64,000 nucleotides of DNA from Nelumbo lutea (GCA_022828595.1 JAKGHH010000008.1:21196378-21260377); one strand, 5' to 3'. Positions 10,939 through 24,363 are shown, counted from the stretch's first letter. Notes: generated by a model not told the origin, from the sequence alone. Numbers and translations: made by a program.

Positions 10939-13195
10939 CTAAAAATAACTAGTAGCTATGTTGTCAGTCTTGACCACGAACTTGGAGCCAAACAGGTAGT
11001 GTCGCCATGTGCGGAGGCAGTGGACGATGGCTGTCATCTCCTTCTCTTGCATAGTGTACCTCCTCTCTGTATCATTTAATTTGTAGCTTTCAAAGGTGAT
11101 GGGATGTCCTTCTTGCATCAAGACCCCACCAATGGCAAAATCAGAAGCATCTATGTGTAGCTCATACGGCTTGCTTGGATCAGGCAAGTCGAGGACAGGT
11201 TCTACTGAGAAAACTCTCTTCAAGTCATCAAAAGCTCTTTGGCAACGTTCACTCCAGGTCCACGTACTAGACTTCTTCAGTAAGTTGGTGAGAGCAGTGG
11301 CTCGTGCTGAGAATCCAGAGAAGAATCTTCGATAGTAGTTCACGAGGCAAAGGAAGGAGCGAAGTTCGGTGACCCTGGTGGGCGGTGCCCAATCTTGAAT
11401 GGCCTTGATTTTGGTTGGATCCATGCTGATTGTGCCTGCTCGGATTATATGTCCGAGGAAGGCCATCTCTTCTGTGGCAAAAGAACATTTCTCCTTCTTA
11501 AAAAATAGATTGTTGTCCCGCAAGACCTGGAAAACAGTACGGAGGTGGTCAACATGTTCCTCCAAGTTTCTACTGTAAATTACAATGTCATCAATATACA
11601 CAACCACAAATTGGTCTAGGTATGGATGAAATATTCTGTTCATCAATGTACAAAAGGTGGCTGGAGCATTGGTGAGCCCAAAGGGCACGACCCGAAATTC
11701 AAAGGACCCATATCGAGTAACACAAGCTGTTTTGTGTTCATCTCCTTTAGCTATACGCACTTGATAGTACCCCGACCTTAGGTCTAGCTTGGTGAAGTAC
11801 TTGGCCCTGCTGAGCTGGTCAAAGAGGTCGGCCACCAAAGGTATGGGATATTTGTTCTTGATGGTGATCTTGTTGAGAGCTCGGTAGTCAATACAGAGCC
11901 GAAGAGATCCATCATGCTTCTTTTGAAACAGGACTGGTGCTCCGAAAGGGGCCTTAGAAGGCCGAATCAATCCAACATCCAACAACTCATTCAACTGCTT
12001 TCGTAGCTCGGCCAGCTCAGGATGAGACATTCTGTATGGTGGGCGTGCCGGTGGTTTGGTTCCAGGCTCCAACTCAATCTTGTGATCAACTTCTCTCCTT
12101 GGGGGAAGCTTCTTCGGCAATGTGGGAGGCATGACATCCTGAAATTCTTCTAGTGCCATAGCAATCGCTGGCGGGATATGCCCGGTTGGTGGGTCAGGCA
12201 AGTCGGAGTCCACCAATGTGGCTAGGTAAGTGGCATGTCCTTTCCGCACTCCATCCTTGAGTTGCAATGCTGAGAGCATCTTGGGGGTGGACGTGGTCTC
12301 TGGTACAACTGGAACCATGCAAGGAGCCTGATCTTCGAATATGCACACTTTGTTGAGGAAGGGCATGGGCACTGCCTTTACTTGAGTTAAGAAGTCCATG
12401 CCGAGAACAACCTGAAAATCATCCATGGGCACAACTGAGAGGTCTATCGTCCCTTCCCAGTCATCAAGTTGCAAGACCACCCCATGAGCTACACCTTGTA
12501 TGGGTTTGGCATTAGAGTTCACAGCCTTCAACCATCCAACTTCCTTGGTAGGTGTGAGTTCTACTCGGGATGCCTCCTCCATAGAGATAAAGTTGTGGGT
12601 AGCACCTGTATCCACCATGGCTCTTGTGGGCTTACCATTCAAGCGAATGTTTACATACATCAGTCCCTTCGGCTTGAAATTCGATGCTCCTTGTGGGCTC
12701 GTCTTCTTCTTCATTGCATTGAGTCTTCGTAGAGCCCCCATTCTTGTCTCCCCTGGTTCCTTCTCCTCATCGTTATGCTCATCATCACTAAGCTTTGCAA
12801 GCAAGGCATTGAGCTTCCCTCGACTAGGACAATCCTTAGTCCAATGTTTTCCCTCACATATGAAACATGGTGCCGGAGGTGTTATCTTCACAAATTGGCC
12901 ACCCCTGTATCCAGGGTCTCCTTCGGGTCTCCTGTAGAACTTCATAGTGTTGGGTTTACTTGGCCCAGAGTCTCCCTTGGGCACGTAGTAAGGTTTCCTA
13001 TCACCTCCAACCTTCCCTACGCCTTGATATGAGTTGGGTTTGGGGCCATCTTTGCTTGGTCGTCTGTTGTCTACTAGTTGTTCAGCAATGGCCATGGCTG
13101 TGGTGAGGTCCTTCACACCTCGTCTCTAGAGATCAAGCTCGGCCCATTGTTGTAGGCCGTCCATGAAGTTGAAGAGCAGGTCTTTATCTGACATG
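10939..13195 (-). pseudogene. gag end, zinc knuckle, protease, RT and RNase H (element A)
   Basis: A 725-codon open frame (10939-13116) with a short extension to 13195 across a stop. Domains: zinc knuckle CX2CX4HX4C at residues 84-96, aspartic protease VDTGATHNF around residue 169, RT with YIDD at 507-510, then RNase H to the end. These process the polyprotein and copy RNA into DNA. It ends in a CAG-to-TAG stop inside RNase H, where the sister element E reads Gln. A second such stop lies upstream at about 13120. The upstream gag is displaced by the insertion of element B. Confidence 0.9.
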
Positions 13196-13200
13196 TCCGT

Positions 13201-14799
13201 TGATGTGTGGCTCATTGTGACACTAGCAAGTGCACTAGCCGTTCAAGTAATAAAGTAGTGAGTGAAGTATCGTTCCCATGAGGATTTAGGAAACAATTAC
13301 CAATACTAAATTGAGCACTTCTTATCTGATCAACAAATAAATCAAAACTCTAATGAAAGCTAAGAAATCCTAAATTAAAATCTATTTAAATCATTGGCCC
13401 AATTGCCTTCAATTCAGGTTAGAAGAGTAAGCAGTAAATGTCAATCTCAGAATTCAGCAATCTATCAATTTGGATCATTCGAATGAATCATGATTGAGCC
13501 TTGGTTTGGTGAAACCCCAAGGTCATGAACAGCCTCTCTCAAGCGCATGTTCATCCTATGCATGAGTGACGGTTCTTCTATCTCTAGCAAGAATCTAATC
13601 CTCATGCATGCATTTCTTCAAACACTTCTAAGGCATCAATTCAAATCTGAATTGATCACCAACTAAATTGTACAAGTTATCTCTAACCTTGCACTCAATT
13701 CAGTTCTTGAATAGTAGATCTGAATTCCTAGAGTCTCTCTCAAGCACTCTAGGAATTCCAAGCTATAGATTAATTCACCCAATCTGAAAATTGCAGATCT
13801 GAATTCTCTTTCAAGCAATTCAGATCTTGCAATCTCAGATCTGAGAATTCAGATCTGAGTTTTGAAGGTTAATTGGCCGAATTACTCTACAATCACACCC
13901 TTATTCAAGAAACTTCAAGTACAATGCATGACCATTTGAATGAATCAAAAAGAATTAGATTGCTGAACTGAAATTTTACAAGCTGAAATACATCAAGGAA
14001 GAATGGAAACAAGGAGAAAGAAGAAATAACATATAACTAAGAAACTGAATTCAAATCAAAAGAGAATGAAACTACAAATGATTTATTACAAAAGATCTTT
14101 GAATCACAAACCCTCAATTCGAACTCACCTTCTTCTTCTAGCTTGCTTGTCTTGAACTTCCTTCAGCCCTTCTTCTTCTTCTTCCTTGCGCCTAGCCTTC
14201 TTCTCTTCTCTTCTCTCAAGGTGGCCGAACCTCTAAGAGTAGGAGAGCCTTCCTCTCAAGCAATTGAACAACTTTCTCCCCTCCTAGAGGCCTCCTTATA
14301 TAGTTTTTCAAGGGGGCTCTTGCCCCTTCTTGAAGCCTCTAGAATGGGGTGTATTACACCCCTCATGAACCTTCTAGAGTGCTCCCTCCTTCTCTTCAAG
14401 AAACTCTTAGAAGTTGCCGCCCCTAGCTCCCTTTGGGCTGCTATTTGGGCTACAACTTAGCTTGCTTTTGAGCTCATGTGGGCTACACTCTAGGCTGTTA
14501 TTTGGGCTAAAATTGGGCTGGGCCGAAATTTCCTTCTTGCTAGGCTTCTTCCCTTGGATTTTCCAAAGAGTTTCACTTGCTCTTCTTGGGCCGAATGAAA
14601 TTCTCTTGCTCTCATGGCTGGGCCAGGCTGATCTTGATAAATTTTGGGTTTTCTTTTCTTGCTTTTGCCTTCTTTTTGTTGATTTGGCTCCCCTGAAATC
14701 TTTCTTGCAATCAAGCTAAAATAGGGCAAAATTTAATTAAACCATCATAAAATTTCATGCAAAAACCTCATAAAATATAGATAAATTGTAGGTTCATCA
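13201..14799 (-). repeat. 3' LTR of element B
   Basis: Begins TGATGTGTGG and ends GGTTCATCA on plus. It carries several AGATCTGA and GAATTC words. Partner LTR at 22731-24358. Confidence 0.95.
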
Positions 14800-14818
14800 A
14801 ATACCCCCACACTTAAGC
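14800..14818 (-). other. Polypurine tract of element B
   Basis: On minus, GCTTAAGTGTGGGGGTATT directly abuts the 3' LTR. Confidence 0.8.
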
Positions 14819-15993
14819 TTTTGCTTGTCCTCAAGCAAAGACATCAGCCATAAACTTATCATTCCCTCCTTCTGTTCTCACCATTTACCTGGTGAACTTT
14901 TTAAGATAGAAATGCATTGAGTAGTCGGGGAACTTTTGTAAGTGCTCAACTCTTATTCTTGTAAATTACCATTTAAGATATGTATCAGATCCGAGGAAAG
15001 GAGAATATGAATTTCATCATAGTCTAGCCTTCACTCCTAATTCATATATAAATCAACTCCTTAATTGTCAAGGTTAATAATCAAATTTCACTAAGTTTCA
15101 CATCTGTAACTAAATCTCAATGAGAGTTCAACTTTAGAGTGCCCCTTTGAACCTCGGTTGTCACCACAATTACTTATTTTTAAGGGTGAGTGCATCTTAT
15201 GCTCCATCTCACCCTTTTTTTTTTCGGTGTGAGTGCATTTTATGCTCCATCTCACACTTTTCTCTCTTTTTTTTTTTTTTTTTTTTTTGGTTTGAGTGCA
15301 TCTTATGCTCCATCTCACACTGGTCACTTACTTGAGGCAGGACTCATGTTCTAAGCTGCTAGTTTTACTATTCAGCTCAAAATAGCGGAGTCAATTTGGG
15401 CTTTTGTCCTTCTTTGCAATTATTGAACCTCAAGAATCAGCACTTCAGATGTGCACTAGCTCTCTTGACCATTAACCATGAAATCAAGGGCTTCCATACA
15501 CATGAAGATAGTTAGGGCTAGTCATGCTGAAAAGCATATTCAGCTCCCCTTTTCTCATGCATAAATCAAATTGGGTCATTCACAAGAATAAAAACTTAAC
15601 AAGTACATCAGTCTCCCTCAACTCATTGAATTCCTTCTTAAAAAAAAAATCATCAAATAAATAGTAATGAACTTGAGGGGTTCCAGTCTTTTTTTTTTTT
15701 TTTAGGTTATGTCATTGCCTGCATATGTGTGTTGGGGTGCATGAGGTGCATGGTTTCAACCCCCATACCCTAGCCTCGGGCTCACTCCCCCACACTTAAG
15801 ATGAACATTGTCCTCAATGCTCGTAGTGTTAGGGAGTCACACTTGCTAGAGCAAACTGAAGAAAAGAAAATGATGAACTGAGTCCTTAAAGAATTGGAAT
15901 TTTGAGAAAAAGATCTTTATTTTACTAACTAATATTCTAAAAAGATAAATGACAAAAAGATTCCTTAACTTGTTCATGAGCAAGCATAAGAGA
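14819..15993 (-). other. Post-pol region of element B without env-like ORF
   Basis: About 1.2 kb between the end of pol and the polypurine tract. Athila elements often have an env-like ORF here; none is seen. Three diverged copies of a block containing GAGTGCATCTTATGCTCC lie at 15186-15212, 15227-15258 and 15291-15321, separated by poly-T tracts. Confidence 0.6.
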
Positions 15994-18900
15994 TTATTGG
16001 TTATCTAGATAAACAGTGGATGGAGGGGGTACAGTACTACCCATTAAATATGGTTTCAGGCGCTGACCATTTACTTTAAACGTGCCCTGAACCGGGTGGG
16101 TGAGTTCTATATCCCCATGGGGAAAAACCTGTGAAATGGTAAAGGGTCCAGACCACCTGGATCTCAGCTTACCTGGAAACAAGCGGAGACGGGAATTATA
16201 TAACAATACCTGTTGGCCTACATAAAAGTCCCGTCTCAGCAAGTTCTTATCATGCCAATTTTTTATTCTTTCTTTATAAACTTTGGCATTCTCATAGGTG
16301 GTAAGTCTGAATTCATCCAATTCATTCAATTGCAACCGCCTTTTAGCCCCTGTGGCCTGAATGTCAAAATTTAAGAATTTAAGAGCCCAATAGGCCTTGT
16401 GTTCCAATTCAACTGGTAAATGGCATGCTTTACCAAAGACCAATCTGTAGGGGGACATGCCAATGGGTGTCTTAAATGCAGTTTTGTATGCCCATAATGC
16501 ATCATCTAATTTGATGGACCAATCTTTTCTGGCGGATGCTACGGTCTTTTCCAGAATTCTTTTGAGTTCCCTGTTAGCCAACTCCACTTGGCCACTGGTT
16601 TGAGGGTGATAAGGGGTAGCTAATTTATGTGTAATTCCATATTTCTGCATTAACCTCTCAAATTGGCTATTGTAGAAGTGAGTTCCCCTATCACTAATTA
16701 TAGCTCGCGGAGTGCCAAATCGGGAGAATAGCTTCTTTAGGAAGTGTACCACCCTTCTTGAGTCATTTGTGGGTAAAGCCATGGCTTCTACCCATTTGGA
16801 TACATAGTCAACTGCAACGAGGATGTACTTATTCCCAAAAGAATTCGGGAAAGGTCCCATGAAATCTATACCCCAAACATCAAAGATTTCACAGATTAAA
16901 ATATTGGAAAGGGGCATTTCATTCCGTCGGGAAATGTTTCCCGATCTTTGGCATTTGTCACATGTGGACACATACCGATGGGCATCTTTGAAAAGTGTGG
17001 GCCAATAAAAACCTGATTGCAAAACCTTGGCTGCAGTGCGACTAGCTCCAAAATGACCTCCTGCTTCTTTATCATGGCAAAATTGGAGTACCGACTCCAT
17101 CTCCTCCTCGGGGACACATCTCCTTATGATCTGATATGCACACAATTTATACAAAAAGGGTTCCTCCCACAGATAGTATTTTACATCAGAAAAGAATTTC
17201 TTTTTCTGTTGATATGAAAGGTTAGGAGGAAGGACTTGTGCAGCTAGATAATTAGCAAAATCAGCATACCAAGGATATGAGTATTTCTGTATTGAGTACA
17301 ACTGCTCATCCGGAAATTCTTCTCGAATGTTGCTGGTTATCTCATCTTTTGAGCTTACCGTGTCCAACCGGGAGAGATGGTCAGCAGCCAGGTTTGCAGC
17401 ACCCTTCAGGTCTCTAATCTCAATGTCAAACTCTTGCAATAAAAGGATCCACCTGATCAGTCTTGGTTTTGAGTTTTGCTTGGTAAGCAAGTGCCTTAAT
17501 GCCGAGTGATCTGTGTGGACAACAACCTTGGATAATATCAGATATGAACGAAACTTATCAAGTGCAAATATTACTGCTAACAGCTCCTTTTCTGTGGTGG
17601 TGTAATTGAGTTGGGGTCCAGTCAAGGTTCTGCTAGCATAGTAAATTGGCTGAAAATGTTTGTTCATTCTTTGTCCTAAAACAGCTCGTATAGCAAAATC
17701 ACTCGTATCACACATCAATTCAAATGGGAGGGTCCAATCTGGTGCTACCATGATAGGTGCATGGATCAATTTGTCTTTCAAGATGTTGAAAGCATGAAGA
17801 CATTCAGTTGAAAATTCAAAAGGCACTTCTTTCTGAAGCAAGGTAGATAATGGCTTGGAAATTTTTGAGAAATCTTTAATAAACCTTCTATAGAATCCGA
17901 CATGTCCTAAGAAACTTCTCAAAGAACGAACAGATGTTGGGGTTGGCAATTTTTCAATTGCCTCCACCTTGGCCTTGTCGACTTCTATACCTCTTTGAGA
18001 GATCTTGTGTCCAAGCACTATGCCTTCTTGCACCATAAAATGACATTTCTCCCAATTTAACACAAGATGTGTTTCTTTACATCTAGTAAGCACCTGTTCC
18101 AGATTATTCAAACATGCATCAAACGAAGAGCCAAAAACTGAAAAATCATCCATGAAGATCTCAATAAAATTTTCAACCATATCAGAAAATATAGACATCA
18201 TACATCGCTGAAAGGTTGCTGGGGCATTGCATAACCCAAAGGGCATCCTTCGGTATGCAAAGGTTCCATATGGGCAAGTAAAAGTGGTCTTTTCTTGATC
18301 TTCTGGTGCAATTGGTATCTGGTTATACCCTGAATATCCATCCAAGAAACAATAATACTCATGCCCGGCTAGCCTCTCCAACATTTGATCCATAAATGGG
18401 AGAGGGAAATGGTCCTTCCGGGTGGCTTCATTTAATTTTCTATAGTCAATACACACACGCCATCCGGTAACGGTTCTAGTAGGGATGAGTTCATTTTTCT
18501 CATTTGGAACAACAGTCGTACCCCCTTTTTTGGGCACAACTTGCACAGGGCTTACCCAAGAACTATCAGAAATAGGATAAATGATCCCAGCATCTAACAA
18601 CTTAATTATTTCAGCCTTTACCACTTCTTTCATGTTGGGGTTCAGGCGCATTTGGGGCTGAACGGAAGGCTTGCTGTCCTCTTCCATCAAAATTCTGTGA
18701 GTGCAGATTGATGGATTAATGCCTTTGATATCTTCTACCTTCCAAGCTATAGCATTTTTGTGTTCCCGCAGCACTCTTAATAATTTTTCTCTTTGTAAGG
18801 GATTCAGCGCTGCGGAAATTATCACGGGGAGATCTGATGGTTCCTCAAGGAAAGCATACTCTAAATGGGATGGTAATTGCTTCAGTTCAAGGGTGGGGCG

Positions 18901-20031
18901 TTCTTGGGGTGATGACTTACCTGATGGTCCGGGCAATTTGCCTAAGTTCTCTAATTTAAGAAACCCCTTTCCCTTGAATTGATGCTTATCGTTCAGGTAT
19001 GCTATCATGAGGTTTATTTTTTCATTTTCTGCTTCTTCAAGTTCTCCCTGCTGGAGGCAGAGTTCAAGAGGATCAGTTATTCTACTTACCTGGAAGCATT
19101 CATCAATTGTCAATTCAATGGTATCAATCATAAAACAAGAATCATCACTAGAGGGTGCATGTTTCATAGCATCAGACATTTTAAAAATTATCTCCTCATC
19201 TTGTATCCTAAGGCTGAGTTGTCCTTGTTGGACATCAATCATTGCTTTCCCGGTAGCCAGGAAAGGTCTCCCTAGGATAAGCGGGACCTCCACATCTTCT
19301 TGCATGTCTAACACAATGAAATCAACTGGAAAAATGAATTTGTCAACTTTAACTAACACATCTTCTATGATCCCCCTAGGATGTCTAATGGATCTATCAG
19401 CCAATTGTAATGCCACTCTAGTGGGTTGGGGTTCATTCAACCCCAATTTCTTGAAGATAGAATATGGCATTAAATTGATGCTAGCTCCCAGGTCACATAA
19501 AGCTTTTTCAATTTTTAAACTGCCAATGGTACAAGGAATAGTGAAACTCCCTGGATCTTTGAGTTTCTGAGGCAGCTTGTTCAGAAGGATAGTAGAACAT
19601 TCCTCATTTAATGCAACTGTAGCCACATCTCCCAGTTTCCTTTTGTTTGCCAATAATTCCCTCAAAAACCTTGCATAGTGTGGCATCTGGGCTAAAGCAT
19701 CAGCAAAAGGAATATTAATATGTAAACTTTTAAATATTTCAAGAAACTTACCAAATTCCTTCTCCAATTTTTGTTGCTTCAGCCTGTTAGGGAATGGAAC
19801 TTGTGGTTGTTGGTGCATCCCTTGTTGTGCTTCTGGTTGTTCCGTCTTCTGTTGTCTGGTCCCAAGGCTTGTTTCTGCCTTGGGTTCAGCCCAATTCTTC
19901 TTTTCTACCTCAGGCAACTCTTTTCCACTTCTTAAGGTAATAGCTTGCACCTGCTCTCGTGGATTCACTTCAGTGTTGCTTGGAAGAGTTCTAGGCAGTC
20001 TGGAAGAGATTAATTGTGCCAATTGCCCCAC
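15994..20031 (-). pseudogene. Athila-type Pol: protease, RT, RNase H, integrase (element B)
   Basis: A 1345-codon open frame that continues gag's frame after a TAA. The aspartic protease has the Athila form [12 protein letters not shown] (Asp near residue 180). RT has CIDYRKLN and FMDDFSVFG (MDD at 627-629). RNase H contains TEKELLAV and HTDHSALR. Integrase has a zinc finger ending CDKCQ, then [16 protein letters not shown] and the Glu in QVELANRE, so the DDE triad is complete. Pol itself is uninterrupted and could be functional if expressed, but the two upstream gag stops would block a normal Gag-Pol polyprotein unless read through. Transcription would start in the 22731-24358 LTR. Confidence 0.93.
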
Positions 20032-20343
20032 TTAGTTTTCCAGGTTTTTGATTGAGGCTTCCTGGTTCTGGAACCTAGTTTCTGCACCTGCTATAAATTT
20101 TGTCATCAGTTCCTCCAAATTGGATTTTGGTTCAGGCTGATGATAAGTCTGGTGGAACGGCTTGGAAATATGCTGATTTGGCCAGGACTGGTTTGAATGT
20201 CCCCTCCATCCTGGATGAAAAGTATGGTGACTCTGGTAACCCTGCTGTCTTGACGAATTGCTGACATAGTCAACTTGTTCAGTAGATGGTCTGAACTGAT
20301 TGCCAACTTGGCAGTCTGTACTGATGTGGCCTCCCCCACACAA
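20032..20343 (-). pseudogene. Gag C-terminal part with zinc knuckle (element B)
   Basis: In the same frame as the capsid part and Pol, but isolated by stops at both ends. The upstream stop is TAG after AAMHV; the downstream one is TAA replacing the CAA expected in ENQVGQLA. The zinc knuckle is C-x2-C-x3-H-x4-C and begins just after the first stop, so a truncated Gag would lose nucleic-acid binding. Confidence 0.85.
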
Positions 20344-20358
20344 TTCACAATTAAGAGG

Positions 20359-21237
20359 CTACACATGCATGGCAGCTATCTGCATTTCATCTATTTTTTT
20401 ACTGAGTGCTCCTATTTGTGCAGCTAGTGCTGTATAAGTGTCAACATTATGCAAGCCTTGCTGCTTCCTAGTTTGAGTCCTTTTCGAATGCCATTGATAG
20501 TTGTTGGCTGCCATTTCCTCAATAAGTGCATGGGCAACCTCAGGAGTTTTATTATTTATGGATCCTCCGGCTGCAGCATCTAATATGGTCTTATTTGAGT
20601 CAGTAAGACCATTATAGAAAGTCTGCACTTGCAGCCAAATGGGGAGGCCATGGTGAGGAACTCTCCTTAACAGCTCCTTGTATCGTTCCCATGACTCATA
20701 TAAAGATTCCCCCTCTTGCTGGAAAAAAGTAGTGATGTCATTCCTCATTTTAGCAGTTTTAGAAGGGGGAAAATATTTAGAGAGAAAACGGCTGGCCATT
20801 TCGTCCCATGTGGCTATAGATCCTGCCGGTAATGAGTTCAACCAAGCTTTGGCTTTATCCTTCAAAGAAAATGGGAATAACCTCAGCCGGATGGCATCAT
20901 CACTTACCCCATTGTGTTTGAAGGTGTCACAGATTTCCAAGAAGTTAGCAATATGGGCATTCGGATCCTCATGGGCCATACCACAAAACTGAACCGTATT
21001 TTGTATCATTTGGATTATGGCCGGTTTAATTTCGAAGTTATTGGCAGCAATAGTTGGCCTGATAATGCTGGAGACAGTCCCGGTGAGGGTGGGCTTGGCA
21101 TAATCCATCATAGTTCTTTGTTCAACCATTTCTTGTGCTTCTTGTCTGACTTGCTTAGCAGCTCTCAAACGGACACGGAGAGTCCGTTCAATCTCCGGGT
21201 CGTAAAGGATCTCTTCCAGTTCAGGTCTGCTTGTCAT
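20359..21237 (-). pseudogene. Athila-type Gag capsid region (element B)
   Basis: 292 codons from an ATG (MTSRPELEEI). The retrotransposon gag core includes DPNAHIANFLEICDTF, then LFPFSLKDKAKAWL and a FQQEGESLYESWERYKELL stretch, as in Athila capsids. Gag packages the element RNA in cytoplasmic particles. It stops at TAG before the zinc knuckle. The upstream leader is long (about 1.5 kb to the primer site). Confidence 0.88.
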
Positions 21238-22706
21238 AAACTGTTAAAGTCAAAGCAATAAAAATGCCAATATTCACAAAAGAAAATAAATAACTAATCC
21301 TATCACACTGAAAATGTAAAGTGAAGTATTGGAATACAAAACCTACATCCTATCATGAATAAATGAAGCCGATTATACTAAAAGCAGATTTAAACCAATC
21401 ATCTTATTCAAGGTTCCTTTATCTACATCCATCGATTGCAACATCTGAATTCAGACCCAATTTAGATCTGAGTTCAGATCTACAAGTCTTTGGTATTGTT
21501 AGTCTAGAGAAATTAACAAATAATAATTCAGATCTGAGCTGTATATCTCATACACACTCATTGGTATACACTACAATATACATCCATTAAGGTTGGAATC
21601 AAATCTGTGATGCTTTAGGGCTGAAATCAGATCTGAATGCTAATAGAAATATTTGGAAAGTGCTAATTTTTCTTAAGTATCTGAGGCATAACAATTATTC
21701 AATCCAAACATACACCTCCTTAGCTAATGTAGCTCGGTTACAAGTGGGTAAAGCCAAGAATTCAGTCCACCCAGAATTCATAGTATGCTCTGTATCAGTT
21801 CAGTCCTCACATCATATCAACTGCATTTCAGATTTGAATTTCTCTCATTCCTTGCTATCCATTCACCCTTGAGGCAGGTTGGATGTATCATAGGGTGGAT
21901 TGGGGTAGTGATGGCACCCAATTCACCTCAAACTTGCATCGGTTCAGATCTGAGTTTAGAGGAATTCAGATCTGAACTGAGCAGATCTGTAACAGCAGAA
22001 TTCAGATCTGAACTCAAGTCTGAGTTTGGATCTGAATTCTCAATTGCCTTACCTTCAGTTATTGCTACCAAATTGTTTTTAGGGAATAGCAGAAGTGCCC
22101 TAGGGTGAATTGGGGTGGTGATGACACCCAATTCCCCTCAAAATTTCATCAGTTCAGGTCTGAGTTCAGAGGAACTCAGATCTGAACTGTTGCAGATCTG
22201 CAATAGCAGAATTCAGATCTGAATTCAAATCTGAATTCTGATCCGAATTCTCAATTGCTCCTCTTGTTGTTCAAAAGATCTCCCCTTTTTTTTTCATTTG
22301 TTTTTTTTTTCTTCTTTTTGTAATGAAAGAAAAAAAAAATAATAAAGTCTGAAACACAAGCAACTCTTTTCGGCTGAGTGCTGCAGATCTGAAATCTGCT
22401 GATCTGAGTGCCGAATGCAACTCAGATCTGCAACACTCATGTTTATGTGAATTTTTTCTTTTTTTTTTATTTTTGAAGGGAACAACATCAAGATTGAATA
22501 GAAATCAAATATGCCTTTATTAAAATGAAACTGAAACCAGAAAAAGAAAGTAATCTACTTAAGAAAGAAGAAACATAACTACAGTAGTACAGCAGTTGCA
22601 GTCCAAGCTGAAATGAAAATGTTAGCAAATTAACCCAACTATGAATGCAATGCTGAATGAGATCAGATTAAGAATGCTCAATGTTTCCTAATATTGTTTC
22701 TCTAAA
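21238..22706 (-). other. Leader of element B with AGATCTG-rich tandem duplication
   Basis: Non-coding leader between primer site and gag. A block of about 170-200 bp (near 21890-22058) is repeated at about 22095-22260. Both contain GGGTG-ATTGGGGT-GTGATG and strings of AGATCTGAATTC-type words; about a dozen AGATCTG motifs occur in all. This may be a packaging or dimerisation region, but that is inference. Confidence 0.65.
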
Positions 22707-22724
22707 TCCCCGGCAACGGCGCCA
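22707..22724 (-). other. Primer-binding site of element B (tRNA-Asp type)
   Basis: On minus TGGCGCCGTTGCCGGGGA lies six bases after the 5' LTR. It is complementary to the 3' end of plant tRNA-Asp, usual for Athila elements. Confidence 0.88.
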
Positions 22725-22730
22725 AAAACT

Positions 22731-24358
22731 TGATGTGTGGCTCATTGTGACACTAGCAAGTGCACTAGCCGTTCAAGTAATAAAGTAGTGAGTGAAGTAT
22801 CGTTCCCACGAGGATTTAGGAAATAATTACCAATACTAAATTGAGCACTTCTTATCTGATCAACAAATAAATCAAAACTCTAATGAAAGCTAAGAAATCC
22901 TAAATTAAAATCTATCTGAATCATTGGCCCAATTGCCTTCAATTCAGGTTAGAAGAGTAAGCAGTAAATGTCAATCTCAGAATTCAGCAATCTATCAATT
23001 TGGATCATTCGAATGAATCATGATTGAGCCTTGGTTTGGTGAAACCCCAAGGTCATGAACAGCCTCTCTCAAGCGCATGTTCATCCTATGCATGAGTGAC
23101 GGTTCTTCTATCTCTAGCAAGAATCTAATCCCCATGCATGCATTTCTTCAAACACTTCTAAGGCATCAATTCAAATCTGAATTGATCATCAACTGAATTG
23201 TGCAAGTTATCTCTAACCTTGCACTCAATTCAGTTCTTGAATAGTAGATCTGAATTCCTAGAGTCTCTCTCAAGCACTCTAGGAATTCCAAGTTGTAGAT
23301 TAATTCGCCCAATCTGAAAATTGCAGATCTGAATTCTCTTTCAAGCAATTCAGATCTTGCAATCTCAGATCTGAGAATTCAGATCTTGCAATCTCAGATC
23401 TGAGAATTCAGATCTGAGTTTTGAAGGTTAATTGGCCGAATTACTCTACAATCACACCCTTATTCAAGAAACTTCAAGTACAATGCATGACCATTTGAAT
23501 GAATCAAAAAGAATTAGATTGCTGAACTGAAATTTTACAAGCTGAAATACATCAAGGAAGAATGGAAACAAGGAGAAAGAAGAAATAACATATAACTAAG
23601 AAACTGAATTCAAATCAAAAGAGAATGAAACTACAAATGATTTATTACAAAAGATCTTTGAATCACAAACCCTCAATTCGAACTCACCTTCTTCTTCTAG
23701 CTTGCTTGTCTTGAACTTCCTTCAGCCCTTCTTCTTCTTCTTCCTTGCGCCTAGCCTTCTTCTCTTCTCTTCTCTCAAGGTGGCCGAACCTCTAAGAGTA
23801 GGAGAGCCTTCCTCTCAAGCAATTGAACAACTTTCTCCTCTCCTAGAGGCCTCCTTATATAGTTTTTCAAGGGGGCTCTTGCCCCTTCTTGAAGCCTCTA
23901 GAATGGGGTGTATTACACCCCTCATGAACCTTCTAGAGTGCTCCCTCCTTCTCTTCAAGAAACTCCTAGAAGTTGCCGCCCCTAGCTCCCTTTGGGCTGC
24001 TATTTGGGCTACAACTTAGCTTGCTTTTGAGCTCATGTGGGCTACACTCTAGGCTGTTATTTGGGCTAAAATTGGGCTGGGCCGAAATTTCCTTCTTGCT
24101 AGGCTTCTTCCCTTGGATTTTCCAAAGAGTTTCACTTGCTCTTCTTGGGCCGAATGAAATTCTCTTGCTCTCATGGCTGGGCCGGGCTGATCTTGATAAA
24201 TTTTGGGTTTTCTTTTCTTGCTTTTGCCTTCTTTTTGTTGATTTGGCTCCCCTGAAATCTTTCTTGCAATCAAGCTAAAATAGGGCAAAATTTAATTAAA
24301 CCATCATAAAATTTCATGCAAAAACCTCATAAAATATAGATAAATTGTAGGTTCATCA
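22731..24358 (-). repeat. 5' LTR of element B
   Basis: 1628 bp, 29 bp longer than its partner because of a tandem repeat of an AGATCTGAGAATTC-containing block near 23370-23410. Confidence 0.95.
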
Positions 24359-24363
24359 TCCGT

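Larger units (their letters stand above)
13201..24358 (-). mobile_element. Element B: full-length Athila-type Gypsy retrotransposon, TSD TCCGT
   Basis: 11.16 kb on the minus strand, inserted into gag of element A. TCCGT flanks both ends (13196-13200, 24359-24363), and removing B rejoins A's gag reading. LTRs are 1599 and 1628 bp and nearly identical: about 14 differences by eye plus one 29-bp tandem duplication. The primer site matches tRNA-Asp. Gag/Pol motifs (protease DLGAS, RT FMDD) fit the Athila lineage. It is one of the younger insertions here. Confidence 0.95.

Noticed and set aside
12469..12937. Plus-strand ORFs of 87 and 145 codons opposite element A's protease
   Set aside because: They mirror the conserved minus-strand gag-protease codons; a parallel pair occurs in E for the same reason. 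They have no splice structure, promoter or independent motif, unlike the Tat antisense gene.
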